This document shows positions 1 to 8,425 of a DNA stretch of 34,201 nucleotides, in pieces. Under the pieces are notes generated by a model. It searched no databases and had not been told where the DNA came from. It was given only the letters and a program-made list of their open reading frames with translations. Positions within the stretch are counted from its first letter, which is position 1; every line of letters starts with the position of its first letter. Made by a program: the position numbers and the translations under genes. The DNA is from Bordetella parapertussis (GTDB lineage: Bacteria > Pseudomonadota > Gammaproteobacteria > Burkholderiales > Burkholderiaceae_B): assembly GCA_945911685.1 (NCBI GenBank), contig CAMEAW010000019.1, forward strand, positions 1 to 34,201. The letters run 5' to 3'.

Positions 1-2559
1 GTGCGCGACAGCGCCGATAACTGCATTATCGTTTGTTCGATCGAAAACTTAGACCCAATGGGTGTGCATACCGGTGACTCGATCACGGTGGCGCCCGCTC
101 AAACGCTGACTGATAAAGAATATCAAATCATGCGTAACGCTTCGATTGCGGTCTTGCGCGAAATCGGCGTGGATACCGGCGGTTCAAACGTGCAGTTCGC
201 CGTTAATCCGCTCAATGGCCGGATGATTGTGATTGAGATGAATCCGCGTGTGTCGCGCTCATCTGCCTTGGCCTCCAAAGCCACTGGCTTTCCGATCGCG
301 AAGGTTGCAGCCCGCCTAGCCGTTGGGTACACCTTAGACGAGCTTAAAAACGAGATCACAGGTGGTGCAACGCCTGCTTCGTTTGAACCTACGATCGATT
401 ACGTTGTCACCAAGGTGCCACGCTTTGCGTTCGAAAAATTTCCGACAGCTGACGCGCGCCTGACCACGCAGATGAAGTCGGTGGGCGAAGTCATGGCCAT
501 CGGACGCACCTTCCAAGAATCGTTTCAAAAAGCACTGCGCGGCCTAGAGGTTGGCGTAGACGGCTTGAATCAAAAAACCACTGATCGTGAGAAAATCCAG
601 ATTGAATTAGGCGAACCAGGCCCCGAGCGGATTTGGTACGTGGGCGATGCCTTTGCGCAGGGCTTCTCAATGGAAGAAGTGCATCAACTCACCAAGATTG
701 ACCCTTGGTTTTTGGCGCAGATTAAAGAGATTGTTGATATTGAGTTGGCGCTCGAGCAGCGCACGCTCGCCGATCTTGATTACGAAACCTTGTGGCAACT
801 CAAGCGCCGTGGCTTCTCTGACCGTCGCTTGGCCTTTTTGTTGGATACGGTTGAGGGCGAAGTACGTAAGCTGCGCCATCAATTAAATGTACGCCCAGTC
901 TTTAAGCGGGTAGACACTTGCGCAGCAGAATTTGCCACGAATACAGCGTATTTATATTCAACCTACGAGCAAGAGTGCGAAGCCAAGCCCACCGATCGCA
1001 AAAAGATCATCGTGTTAGGCGGTGGCCCCAATCGCATCGGCCAAGGTATTGAGTTTGACTATTGCTGCGTGCATGCTGCGCTGGCCTTAAGCGAAGATGG
1101 TTTTGAAACCATCATGATCAATTGCAACCCCGAAACCGTGTCGACTGATTACGACACGTCAGATCGTTTGTATTTTGAGCCCGTTACGCTCGAAGATGTG
1201 CTTGAAATCGTACACATTGAAAAACCCGTCGGCATGATCGTGCAGTACGGTGGTCAAACGCCGCTTAAGCTTGCGCGTGCGCTCGAAGCCAACGGTGTGC
1301 CGATTATTGGTACAAGCCCCGAGTCAATCGATGTGGCTGAAGACCGCGAGCGCTTTCAAAAGTTATTAACCAAGCTCAATCTGCGCCAACCGCCTAATCG
1401 CACTGCGCGTACTGAAAGTGAAGCCTTGGCCCATGCTCAAGAAATCGGTTATCCCCTGGTGGTGCGCCCAAGTTATGTGCTGGGTGGCCGCGCCATGGAA
1501 ATCGTACATGAGCAAGGTGACCTCGAGCGCTACATGCGCGAAGCCGTGAAGGTCAGCAATGATTCGCCAGTGTTGCTTGATCGCTTTTTGAATGACGCCA
1601 TCGAGATCGATGTCGATTGTCTGTGCGATGGGCAAGAGGTGTTTATTGGCGGTGTGATGGAACACATCGAGCAAGCAGGCGTGCACTCGGGCGACTCGGC
1701 CTGCAGCTTGCCACCGTTTTCGCTGTCAAACGAAATGACAACTGAAATCAAACGGCAAACAGCCTTGATGGCGCGGGCACTGAATGTGTCGGGCTTGATG
1801 AACGTACAGTTTGCCGTGCAAAAAGGTGACGTCTATGTGCTTGAAGTGAACCCACGTGCTTCACGCACGGTTCCCTTTGTGTCTAAAGCAACAGGCTTAC
1901 AGTTGGCAAAGATTGCCGCGCGCGTGATGGCTGGTCAAACCTTAGCCGCGCAAGGGATTATCAAAGAGGTAGTGCCGCATTACTTCTCGGTTAAAGAAGC
2001 GGTGTTTCCATTTGTGAAGTTTCCTGGTGTTGACACAATTCTTGGCCCAGAAATGAAATCTACTGGCGAGGTCATGGGCGTAGGCGTGACCTTTGGCGAA
2101 GCCTTTGTGAAGTCGCAAATGGCCGCGAGCGTGAACTTGCCTGAATCAGGCACGGTGTTTATTAGCGTCAAAAATCAAGACAAGCCTAAAGCGGTTGAAG
2201 TTGCCCGCGGTTTGCATGGCTTAGGTTTTAAAGTGGTGGCAACGCGCGGCACCGCTGCCGCAATCAAAGAAGCTGGCATCCCTGTCACGATCGTGAATAA
2301 GGTGGCAGAGGGGCGTCCGCATATTGTCGATATGCTTAAAAATGGCGAAGTCGCTCTGGTGATTAATTCGGTCGAAGAGCGTCGTAACGCGATCACCGAT
2401 TCACGTGCGATTCGTACCCAAGCGTTGGCAGCGAGGGTCACTTACTACACCACAATCGCCGGTGCACGCGCTGCCGTTGAGGGCATGCAGTATCTGCGCG
2501 AAGGGCTTGGAATTAAGGTGTATTCGCTACAAGAACTGCATCAGTCGTTGGCGAAATAA
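1..2559 (+). CDS. carB: Carbamoyl-phosphate synthase large subunit, 5'-truncated
   Basis: Large subunit of carbamoyl-phosphate synthase, which makes carbamoyl phosphate from bicarbonate, ATP and glutamine-derived ammonia for pyrimidine and arginine synthesis in the cytoplasm. The 852 visible residues are the C-terminal part of a protein normally about 1,080 aa long, so roughly 230 N-terminal residues lie outside the window and the GTG at base 1 is not a real start. Visible parts are the end of the first ATP-grasp half ([16 protein letters not shown]), the oligomerisation region, and the second half starting near residue 340 with [17 protein letters not shown]. The second copy of the ATP-grasp motif reads [16 protein letters not shown], and the MGS-like allosteric domain closes the protein. 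The duplicated motifs make the identification secure. The stop TAA (2557-2559) is one base before the next start codon. Confidence 0.97.
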   Translation: MRDSADNCIIVCSIENLDPMGVHTGDSITVAPAQTLTDKEYQIMRNASIAVLREIGVDTGGSNVQFAVNPLNGRMIVIEMNPRVSRSSALASKATGFPIAKVAARLAVGYTLDELKNEITGGATPASFEPTIDYVVTKVPRFAFEKFPTADARLTTQMKSVGEVMAIGRTFQESFQKALRGLEVGVDGLNQKTTDREKIQIELGEPGPERIWYVGDAFAQGFSMEEVHQLTKIDPWFLAQIKEIVDIELALEQRTLADLDYETLWQLKRRGFSDRRLAFLLDTVEGEVRKLRHQLNVRPVFKRVDTCAAEFATNTAYLYSTYEQECEAKPTDRKKIIVLGGGPNRIGQGIEFDYCCVHAALALSEDGFETIMINCNPETVSTDYDTSDRLYFEPVTLEDVLEIVHIEKPVGMIVQYGGQTPLKLARALEANGVPIIGTSPESIDVAEDRERFQKLLTKLNLRQPPNRTARTESEALAHAQEIGYPLVVRPSYVLGGRAMEIVHEQGDLERYMREAVKVSNDSPVLLDRFLNDAIEIDVDCLCDGQEVFIGGVMEHIEQAGVHSGDSACSLPPFSLSNEMTTEIKRQTALMARALNVSGLMNVQFAVQKGDVYVLEVNPRASRTVPFVSKATGLQLAKIAARVMAGQTLAAQGIIKEVVPHYFSVKEAVFPFVKFPGVDTILGPEMKSTGEVMGVGVTFGEAFVKSQMAASVNLPESGTVFISVKNQDKPKAVEVARGLHGLGFKVVATRGTAAAIKEAGIPVTIVNKVAEGRPHIVDMLKNGEVALVINSVEERRNAITDSRAIRTQALAARVTYYTTIAGARAAVEGMQYLREGLGIKVYSLQELHQSLAK

Positions 2560-2560
2560 C

Positions 2561-3757
2561 ATGACACCAATCCCACTCCCTTATGCCGGCCTGCGCGTTT
2601 TAGACATCAGCCAGGGCATTGCTGGCCCCTATTGCGCCCACATACTCTGGCAGCAGGGCGCGCACGTGTTAAAGGTCGAGCCCCCAGCTGGCGATTGGAT
2701 TCGTTTTGTTGGCGTGGGTAAGGGTGACTTGAGCGCACTGGCGATTCAATTCAATGCGGGTAAGCAGGCGTTGGCACTCGATGCGCGTACAGAAGCGGGC
2801 AAGAAAGTGTTGTTCGATCTCGCATTGCAGGCCGATGTCATCGTTCAAAATTTTCGGCCAGGTGTCGCAGACCGTTTGGGCGTGGGTTATGCCACGCTTT
2901 CAAGAATAAAGCCTGACCTAGTTTATGTGTCAGTCAGTGGTTATGGTCAGGATGGGCCTTATGCAAACGCTCCCGCTACGGATTCAGTCATGCAGGCTGA
3001 CAGTGGCTTGATGTTTTCTAATCAAGACGAACAAGGTACACCTAGGCGCGTGGGTCTGTTAGCGGTTGATGTCATGACCGGGCTGTACGCTTCGCAAGGG
3101 GCTGCAACGGCGTTATACCAGCGCTTAGCGCACAAGCTAGGGACTCACGTTCAGGTTAGCTTGTTTGAAGCCTGTACGGCATTTCAAGGTGCCTGTTTTA
3201 TCGAACAAACCATTGCAGGTAAACGCCCATTCGGGGCAGTCAGTGCGCCGAATGCGGTGTTCGATACCCTCGATGGCAAACTGTCTGTGGTGACTGTCAA
3301 CACTGATCATTTTCATCGCGTTTGTAAAGCTCTCGACCGTGAAGTCTGGATCACAGACCCCCGTTATCTCGAAAACGAAATTCGTTTTTCTAACCGAGCC
3401 GCGCTGCAGGCTGATATTGCCGCGTTACTCAAAACGCAGACGACCGCACATTGGGTAGCCCTATTGCAAAAGCATGATGTGCTTCACGCGCAGGTGCGTA
3501 ACTACACTGAAGTCCTTGAGCACCCTCAGGCCGTGCATCTGAATTTGGCGCAACAACTCGAACAGGCCGGTGTCGGCAAGCTACCTTATATTGGTTTGCC
3601 GTCTCATCCGTTGCATCGCCCTGTGACTAGCGCCCCCCGTATTGGTGAAAACTCAATCCAAGCGCTAACCGAGGCCGGTTTGAGCACTGACGCGATTCAG
3701 CAATTACTTGCTGCCGGAGTCGTGACTCAGGCGCCAGCGCTAGTGCCTTGGCCATAA
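2561..3757 (+). CDS. CaiB/BaiF family CoA-transferase (class III)
   Basis: A 398-aa class III CoA-transferase, the family that moves CoA between carboxylic acids through an aspartyl-CoA intermediate. The N-terminus PLPYAGLRVLDISQGIAGPY, the segment VIVQNFRPGVADRLGVGY and the region around D141 (ATDSVMQADSGLM) match the family; D141 aligns with the catalytic aspartate as I remember it. The reading frame is open further upstream inside carB, but the ATG at 2561 is chosen because the family N-terminus begins there. It starts one base after the carB stop, so it is probably translated from the carAB transcript. A binding protein and a dehydrogenase follow closely. The acid substrate cannot be read from sequence. 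A glutarate or formylglutarate derivative from the neighbouring nicotinate-type genes is a speculation only. Confidence 0.88.
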   Translation: MTPIPLPYAGLRVLDISQGIAGPYCAHILWQQGAHVLKVEPPAGDWIRFVGVGKGDLSALAIQFNAGKQALALDARTEAGKKVLFDLALQADVIVQNFRPGVADRLGVGYATLSRIKPDLVYVSVSGYGQDGPYANAPATDSVMQADSGLMFSNQDEQGTPRRVGLLAVDVMTGLYASQGAATALYQRLAHKLGTHVQVSLFEACTAFQGACFIEQTIAGKRPFGAVSAPNAVFDTLDGKLSVVTVNTDHFHRVCKALDREVWITDPRYLENEIRFSNRAALQADIAALLKTQTTAHWVALLQKHDVLHAQVRNYTEVLEHPQAVHLNLAQQLEQAGVGKLPYIGLPSHPLHRPVTSAPRIGENSIQALTEAGLSTDAIQQLLAAGVVTQAPALVPWP

Positions 3758-3780
3758 ACCATTTCAAAAATAGAGTCTCT

Positions 3781-4767
3781 ATGTACAATTTCAAGTTTAT
3801 TGTGCAGCTACTTTGTGTCGCGAGTTTCGCGAGCACTGCCGGCGCACCAATCGCGTATGCGCAACCCAACACGTATCCAAGTAAAGCCATTCGGATGGTT
3901 GTGCCTTACCCGCCCGGCGGCCCAACAGATTTGACTGCACGTGTCGTGGCCGCCGAAATGAGCAAAACGCTCGGACAGTCGATCATTGTCGATAACAAGC
4001 CTGGCGCCAGTGGCATGATCGGCGCTGAGTTGGTGGCGCGTGCAGAACCCGATGGCTATACCTTTTTAGCCAACGCGTCACTGCACGTGATCAATCCACA
4101 TCTCTATCCAGACATGCGGTTTGACGCCCTCAAAGATTTTGTACCGATCACGCAATTGGCGGGGGTGCCTTTGGTGTTGGTGGTCCCTAATAGCTTGCCT
4201 GTGTATTCGATTAAAGACTTAGTCGAGTACGGTAAAAAAAATCCGGGCAAACTTAATTTCGCTTCATCTGGTAACGCCTCGGCACAGCACTTGGCGGGCG
4301 AATCGTTTAAGGTTGCTGCAGGCATTGAGATGCAGCACATCCCGTATAAAGGCAGTTCACCCGCGTTAGCGGATTTGGTAGGTGGGCAAGTGCAGTTGAT
4401 GTTTGACTCAATGCCTTCGGCGATGCCGTTCATCAAGGCAGGTAAGTTGCGCGCGATAGCCGTCACAACGCTTAAGCGCGCGCAAGCGCTACCTGAACTA
4501 CCTACGATCGCCGAGTCGGGCTACCCAGGCTTTGATATCGCAACGTGGTACGGCTACTGGGCCCCTAAAGGTACGCCGGCAGCCATCGTCAATCAATTGT
4601 CTCAAGCGGCTAGCCAAGCCTTAAAGTTGCAATCGGTGCAAGACCAGTACGCGGGTATGGGCGCTGAGCCTGTGGGCTCGACCTCGGCTGAGTTTGCCAA
4701 GTACAACGAAACTGAACTCGCCAAGTGGGAGAAAATCGTGCGTGCTTCAGGCGCAAAGGCGAATTAG
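3781..4767 (+). CDS. Bug/TctC-family periplasmic solute-binding protein
   Basis: A 328-aa secreted binding protein of the Bug (TctC) family, which is expanded in Alcaligenaceae and Comamonadaceae and binds small carboxylates. It has an N-terminal signal peptide (FIVQLLCVASFASTAGA then a cleavage region near AYAQ). Typical family motifs follow: YPSKAIRMVVPYPPGGPTDL, GANTxxQ-type features replaced by NASAQHLAGESF, and PYKGSSPALADLVGGQVQL. The ATG at 3781 is preferred over an upstream in-frame ATG at 3748 because the signal peptide begins there. No TctA/TctB membrane partners are encoded nearby, so it is an orphan receptor like most Bug proteins. The stop codon is immediately followed by the GTG of the next gene. 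The ligand is unknown. Confidence 0.9.
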   Translation: MYNFKFIVQLLCVASFASTAGAPIAYAQPNTYPSKAIRMVVPYPPGGPTDLTARVVAAEMSKTLGQSIIVDNKPGASGMIGAELVARAEPDGYTFLANASLHVINPHLYPDMRFDALKDFVPITQLAGVPLVLVVPNSLPVYSIKDLVEYGKKNPGKLNFASSGNASAQHLAGESFKVAAGIEMQHIPYKGSSPALADLVGGQVQLMFDSMPSAMPFIKAGKLRAIAVTTLKRAQALPELPTIAESGYPGFDIATWYGYWAPKGTPAAIVNQLSQAASQALKLQSVQDQYAGMGAEPVGSTSAEFAKYNETELAKWEKIVRASGAKAN

Positions 4768-5526
4768 GTGGCGGTATTTATTACCGGTGCGAGTAGTGGT
4801 TTAGGGGCTGCGCTCGCTAAACAGTATGCCGCGCAAGGCCACACCCTAGGGTTACTGGCGCGTCGGCGCGATCGCTTGCACGAACTCGCTTCAAGTTTGC
4901 CGGGTCGCCACTATCTGTACGTAGTCGATGTGCAAGATCGTGATGAGCTTCACGCCGCTGCGCATAACTTTATTGAGCAAGTCGGCGAGGTGGATATTGT
5001 GATCGCCTGTGCAGGAATCAGTGCAGGCACGTTGACCGAGCAAACCGATGATTTTGGTGTCTTCAAAGCGATCTTTGAAACCAACGTGATGGCGACCGTA
5101 TCAACGTTTGAGCCCTTTGTGCCGCAAATGATCAAGCGTCAAGGCGGCACGCTTGTGGGTATTGCGAGTGTGGCAGGTGTCAGGGGCTTGCCGGGTGCTG
5201 GTGCGTATAGCGCCTCAAAGTCGGCGGTGACCACCTACTGCGAAAGCTTGCGCTTAGAACTGAAGCCGCACAACGTTGGCGTCGTAACAATTGCGCCTGG
5301 TTATATTCGTACTGAGATGACCGCAAAAAATCCTTACCAGATGCCTTTTTTGATGGATGCAGAGGTGTTTGCAGCGAAAGCACTTACGGCGATCCAACAA
5401 AAAAGATCTTATGTGGTGATCCCGTGGCAGATGGGGGTGGTGGGAAAGCTGATGCGCCTGCTGCCGAATTGGCTTTACGACAGATTGGCGGTGAATGCAC
5501 CGCGCAAACCTAGAAAAGCTAGCTGA
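4768..5526 (+). CDS. Short-chain dehydrogenase/reductase (SDR)
   Basis: A 252-aa NAD(P)-dependent oxidoreductase of the classical SDR family. The Rossmann glycine motif TGASSGLG is at residues 6-13, the NAG-equivalent is IACAGIS, and the catalytic Ser and Tyr-x3-Lys occur in IASVAGVRGLPGAGAYSASKSA. The start is GTG, directly abutting the stop of the binding-protein gene (zero intergenic bases), so translation is probably coupled. The start is supported because the glycine motif already lies at the usual distance from it. The C-terminal hydrophobic patch LMRLLPNWLYDRLAV is common in membrane-associated SDRs. The substrate is unknown; a role in handling an aldehyde or alcohol intermediate is possible but unsupported. 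Confidence 0.9.
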   Translation: MAVFITGASSGLGAALAKQYAAQGHTLGLLARRRDRLHELASSLPGRHYLYVVDVQDRDELHAAAHNFIEQVGEVDIVIACAGISAGTLTEQTDDFGVFKAIFETNVMATVSTFEPFVPQMIKRQGGTLVGIASVAGVRGLPGAGAYSASKSAVTTYCESLRLELKPHNVGVVTIAPGYIRTEMTAKNPYQMPFLMDAEVFAAKALTAIQQKRSYVVIPWQMGVVGKLMRLLPNWLYDRLAVNAPRKPRKAS

Positions 5527-5553
5527 TTATTAGCATTCAGTTCGCTGCGAGAG

Positions 5554-5679
5554 TCATGTAAATATCATGATAACGATCAGGCTCAAAAAGGCGAAGGCGC
5601 AGTAGGTTAGCGTAACGACGCACATTGTTGTTTTTGCTTTTTCTGCGTCACTGAACCGGTATGTAATGTACTTCAACAT
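5554..5679 (-). CDS. Small membrane protein, 41 aa, unknown
   Basis: An unrecognised 41-aa reading frame below the usual gene-calling length. It begins MLKYITYRFSDAEKAKTTMC and ends in one hydrophobic stretch (residues about 19-40) that would span the membrane. A purine-rich ribosome-binding sequence (AGAGAG) sits about 5 bases before the ATG. The start lies only 22 bases after the stop of the 144-aa membrane protein on the same strand, which suggests one transcript and coupled translation. It converges with the SDR gene with about 27 bases between the two stops. Function is unknown. It could be a small subunit or regulator of its neighbour, or a chance frame; the ribosome-binding site, spacing and clean single-helix profile favour a real gene. 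Confidence 0.5.
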   Translation of the reverse strand: MLKYITYRFSDAEKAKTTMCVVTLTYCAFAFLSLIVIMIFT

Positions 5680-5701
5680 AGAAATCTCTCTGATAAAAAA
5701 C

Positions 5702-6136
5702 TTAAGTAGCAAAATGCAGGATGCATGACAATATAGCGGTTAAGAAACTGATGGCGATCGAAGTGACCAAATTTTTGTAGTGGATGAACCATTGTGTGAA
5801 CGAGTAGGGCTTCGCAAGGTAAGAGGTATTGAATACGGCACCACCAGCGGCCAAGCCCACTGAAAAAAACGTTGTCACTCCTATTAAAAATATAACTAAA
5901 CTGTCGTGAGAGAAGGCCGAGTGGCTGACGCGATGTGAATTCAAATATTCAAAAATCGTCGACGCGCTCAAAGCAATGGCAGTCCAGCACCACTGCCCAT
6001 CTTTTATCAAGGCAATGAATCTAACCTCTACTCCGAGGGGCAGTGGCAAGATTTTAAACGGCAAAATACCTAATATGGGTAAGAAAAATGGTAACAAAAT
6101 GTTAATGATTAGCCACCCAAGATGCTCGAATGTCAT
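5702..6136 (-). CDS. Hypothetical four-helix membrane protein, 144 aa
   Basis: Not recognised. The protein is strongly hydrophobic, with about four predicted membrane helices: residues 7-30 (LGWLIINILLPFFLPILGIL), 50-66 (WCWTAIALSASTIFEYL), 80-102 and 123-142. The start ATG at 6136 has a good Shine-Dalgarno sequence (AAAGG) a few bases upstream. The gene and the 41-aa gene behind it are visibly richer in A and T than the surrounding genes, which may mean a different origin. It points leftward, like the phosphatase upstream, but a plausible promoter of its own lies in the 190-bp gap. No catalytic motif is evident. Confidence 0.65.
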   Translation of the reverse strand: MTFEHLGWLIINILLPFFLPILGILPFKILPLPLGVEVRFIALIKDGQWCWTAIALSASTIFEYLNSHRVSHSAFSHDSLVIFLIGVTTFFSVGLAAGGAVFNTSYLAKPYSFTQWFIHYKNLVTSIAISFLTAILSCILHFAT

Positions 6137-6171
6137 GACAAACCTTTAGCAAAATTTTCATTCAGTCAAGG

Positions 6172-6223
6172 TTTTTATCATGATTAGAATTTCGATTCAA
6201 AGGGTGTGAGACAAGATTGTCTC
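6172..6223 (-). promoter_or_regulatory. Candidate promoter with upstream palindrome for the membrane-protein pair
   Basis: Reading leftward, a -35-like TTGAAT (6195-6200) and a -10-like TAAAAA (6172-6177) are separated by 17 bp and lie 36 bp before the start at 6136. Just upstream is a perfect inverted repeat, GAGACAA-GA-TTGTCTC (6208-6223), centred near -50, where an activator would bind. The promoter boxes are inferred from consensus matching; the palindrome is seen directly. The rest of the 191-bp gap to the phosphatase gene holds only the tandem repeats at 6297-6344 and a doubtful 17-codon frame on the plus strand. Confidence 0.35.
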
Positions 6224-6296
6224 GCTCTTACAGTTGCGGCTAAAGGACGCCACTCATGTCGAGTGAATCAAACACGCCTGTTGAGAGCAGCAATAG

Positions 6297-6344
6297 CAAG
6301 ACAACGTAATGTCAAGACTAGGAAATGTTAAGACGACGTAATGT
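6297..6344. repeat. Three tandem imperfect 16-bp repeats
   Basis: Three head-to-tail units of 16 bp occupy 6297-6312 (CAAGACAACGTAATGT), 6313-6328 (CAAGACTAGGAAATGT) and 6329-6344 (TAAGACGACGTAATGT). The outer two differ at only two positions; the middle one has diverged more. The last unit lies inside the end of the phosphatase gene on the opposite strand and encodes its final residues (DITSS) and most of the stop codon. No function is evident. Replication slippage at a gene end is the simplest origin. Confidence 0.7.
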
Positions 6345-6978
6345 CATCACTCGCGCCGCGTTCTAGGTGACGTACGTCGCCCCAGTTGATGAGTTTCCAG
6401 CCGTCTTTTGAAACGCTTAAGCGATTCAGGCTAGCGTTCAACAGCGGTGCCTCGCGCGGCACGCGCAGGCTGACTTGGGTCGCGTGGCGCCAGATGATAT
6501 CCATGGCACCGCCGTGGCTCACTACCATCACTCGCTGACCAAGATGTTTTGCTGCGATGTCATCGATCGCTTGCACCACACGTTGATGAAAAAATCCTAA
6601 CGATTCACCGCCAGGAAGTTCAGCATCGGGGTCGCGGCTGCGCCAAACTTTTGCGGCTTCAGGCGCGTGTTGATCCATCTCGCCATAGATCAAGCCTTGT
6701 AGTACACCGAAGTGGCGCTCACGTACACCGGGCTCGATATTGAGAGTTAAGCCCAGTGAGTCAGCCAAAATGCTGGCGGTATGGTGCGCACGCTTGAGGT
6801 CGCTGGTGTAGATCGCGTCAACGCCATCGCCGGTCGCTTTAAGCGTTTTAAGATGCTTGCCTAGCGCTTGTGCTTGTTCGATGCCTTTCTCATTAAGCGG
6901 GATATCTTCCCAGCCTTGCACACGGCGTACAACATTCCATGGCGTCTCGCCGTGTCTCACTACCCAAATTTCGGTCAT
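6328..6978 (-). CDS. Histidine phosphatase family protein (phosphoglycerate mutase-like)
   Basis: A 216-aa member of the histidine phosphatase (GpmB/CobC-like) superfamily, cytoplasmic. The phospho-accepting histidine lies in VVRHGETPWN (R8-H9-G10-E11). The second histidine is in MVVSHGGAMDIIW, and the intervening VQGWEDIPLNEKGIEQAQALG and TSDLKRAHHTA segments are typical. Substrates in this family range from phosphoglycerate to phosphorylated vitamins and cannot be assigned here. The gene lies downstream of the enamidase gene on the same strand with a 171-bp gap containing a strong inverted repeat (7003-7026), so it probably has its own control. The C-terminus overlaps a 16-bp tandem repeat. 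Confidence 0.88.
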   Translation of the reverse strand: MTEIWVVRHGETPWNVVRRVQGWEDIPLNEKGIEQAQALGKHLKTLKATGDGVDAIYTSDLKRAHHTASILADSLGLTLNIEPGVRERHFGVLQGLIYGEMDQHAPEAAKVWRSRDPDAELPGGESLGFFHQRVVQAIDDIAAKHLGQRVMVVSHGGAMDIIWRHATQVSLRVPREAPLLNASLNRLSVSKDGWKLINWGDVRHLERGASDDITSS

Positions 6979-7002
6979 ACAAAATATCCAGATTATTGAT
7001 GT

Positions 7003-7026
7003 GCACGTTACGAACTTGTAACGTGC
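7003..7026. promoter_or_regulatory. Perfect 9-bp inverted repeat upstream of the phosphatase gene
   Basis: GCACGTTAC (7003-7011) and GTAACGTGC (7018-7026) form a perfect inverted repeat around a 6-bp centre. It lies 24 bp upstream of the leftward phosphatase start (6978) and about 120 bp past the enamidase stop. There is no T-run on either side, so a Rho-independent terminator is unlikely. A protein-binding operator or a stable 5' leader hairpin fits better. Nothing else was recognised in the 171-bp gap. Confidence 0.5.
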
Positions 7027-7149
7027 TGATAATAAGCGTCGTATGAGAATTTTCGTCGCTTTTAGAGTCGTAACATAAGCGTTATTTCAACGAGCCAATC
7101 TCATGTTCTTGGCGCAGGGTCATTCAGCCTTGATGCTCGGGCGACGACC

Positions 7150-8343
7150 TCAGTGATGCATGACGCTCGGGATCATCGTTGCAGGAGGCGTGTTACGACT
7201 ACGCCCGCAACGCACCAAGCCATCAATCATCACCATGCCAATGCCGGGTATGTCACCAAGCTTGACGCTATCGAGCAGGTCACGCCCGGCGGTATGTTGC
7301 GCGCGATCCATAAAGACTAAATCGGCTGCACGGCCAGGTTCAATCAAGCCGCAGTTTAAATCACGCATACGTGCGGTATTGCCCGTGGCAAAACAGAACA
7401 CTAATTCAGGGGGGATATTGCCCAGGCTTGAAAGCAAAGCGATCATGCGCAAGATACCAAGAGGCTGGACGCCAGAGCCCGCAGGGCCATCGGTACCCAG
7501 AATTACGCGGTGTGGGCATTTGAGTTGCATGGCCGCTTGCGCCGCAGCAATCGCGATTTTTTCGTTACCGTTGTGCACAATTTCGATACCGCGTGTGGAT
7601 TTTTCGCACAGCTCACAAACGTGGGCTTCAGACAGCGAAGTATGGCCGCCGTTAATGTGGCCGATGATATCGGCGTCGGCCTCAAGTACGACATCTTTAT
7701 CGATGAGGCCAGAGCCCGGGATTGAGGGCCCACCGGTGTGGATAGTGCTTTGAATACCGTATTTGCGTGCCCACGCCACCATCTTTTGGGCCTCTTCGCC
7801 AGCTTTGACTGAGCCCAGGCCCACTTCACCCAACAGCTTGACGCCGGCCTCAGCGAGTTCTTTAAAGTCTTGTTCGACCATACCCTGTTCGATGACCGGT
7901 GCACCCGCTAAGACTTTGACGCCACCCGGGCGAAAGTTATCAAACGCGCGTTGAGCGGTGATGGCGAGTGCTTTGAGGCCGACGATATCCTTAGGCCGGC
8001 CAGGCAAATGCACCTCGCCCGCTGAAATCATGGTGGTGACGCCACCGTTGAGTGTTGACTCAATCCAACCGATTTGATTTTGACGTGGCGTCCAATCGCC
8101 AAACACAGGATGCACATGGCTATCAATCAAGCCGGGTGCCACGCACGTGTTGTGCGCGTCGATGATCGTTTTTGCATGAGAGATGTCGCAGTCTTTTTCT
8201 TTACCGACCGCAACGATCAGCCCATCGTCGATCACAATCGTATCCGCAGACAGAATCGGCTGGTCTAGATCGCCTGATAAAAGCAAGCCGATGTTTTTGA
8301 TGACGACTTTGCCTGATTTTTCGCTTGCAACGACTTCTGCCAT
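7150..8343 (-). CDS. ena: Amidohydrolase, probable enamidase (6-oxo-tetrahydronicotinate hydrolysis)
   Basis: A 397-aa metal-dependent amidohydrolase. The HxH metal site is H76/H78 in GLIDSHVHPVFGDW; further likely ligands are E173 (LLGEVGLGS), H202 (STIHTGG), H229 (IIGHINGG) and D285 (LGTDGPAG). The glutamate in place of a carboxylated lysine and the TGGPSIPGS loop resemble the Fe-Zn enamidase of Eubacterium barkeri as I remember it. That enzyme hydrolyses 1,4,5,6-tetrahydro-6-oxonicotinate to 2-formylglutarate and ammonia. The ATG at 8343 has a strong AGGAG ribosome-binding site. It is the last gene of the fpr-tetR-ena leftward operon and faces the Hnr-like gene across a shared control region, which supports this function. 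Another cyclic amide or imidazolone-type substrate remains possible. Confidence 0.75.
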   Translation of the reverse strand: MAEVVASEKSGKVVIKNIGLLLSGDLDQPILSADTIVIDDGLIVAVGKEKDCDISHAKTIIDAHNTCVAPGLIDSHVHPVFGDWTPRQNQIGWIESTLNGGVTTMISAGEVHLPGRPKDIVGLKALAITAQRAFDNFRPGGVKVLAGAPVIEQGMVEQDFKELAEAGVKLLGEVGLGSVKAGEEAQKMVAWARKYGIQSTIHTGGPSIPGSGLIDKDVVLEADADIIGHINGGHTSLSEAHVCELCEKSTRGIEIVHNGNEKIAIAAAQAAMQLKCPHRVILGTDGPAGSGVQPLGILRMIALLSSLGNIPPELVFCFATGNTARMRDLNCGLIEPGRAADLVFMDRAQHTAGRDLLDSVKLGDIPGIGMVMIDGLVRCGRSRNTPPATMIPSVMHH

Positions 8344-8425
8344 GTTGTTCTCCTGACTGCATCGATTGATTTGTTAGCTTGAGGCGACATGCTGAGTATT
8401 GTAATGACGGCCACTCTTGTTAAGG

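Noticed and set aside
1..3. GTG at base 1 as the carB start
   Set aside because: The protein would lack about 230 residues of the first ATP-grasp half. The gene simply begins outside the window.
6256..6309. 17-codon plus-strand frame beginning MSSESNTPVESS, with an AAGGA before it
   Set aside because: Too short, polar and low in complexity, and it runs into the 16-bp tandem repeat. There is no neighbour to lead and no other support.
7160..7753. 197-codon open frame on the plus strand, opposite the enamidase gene
   Set aside because: It is the shadow of a well-supported amidohydrolase gene and has no ribosome-binding site or recognisable domain.
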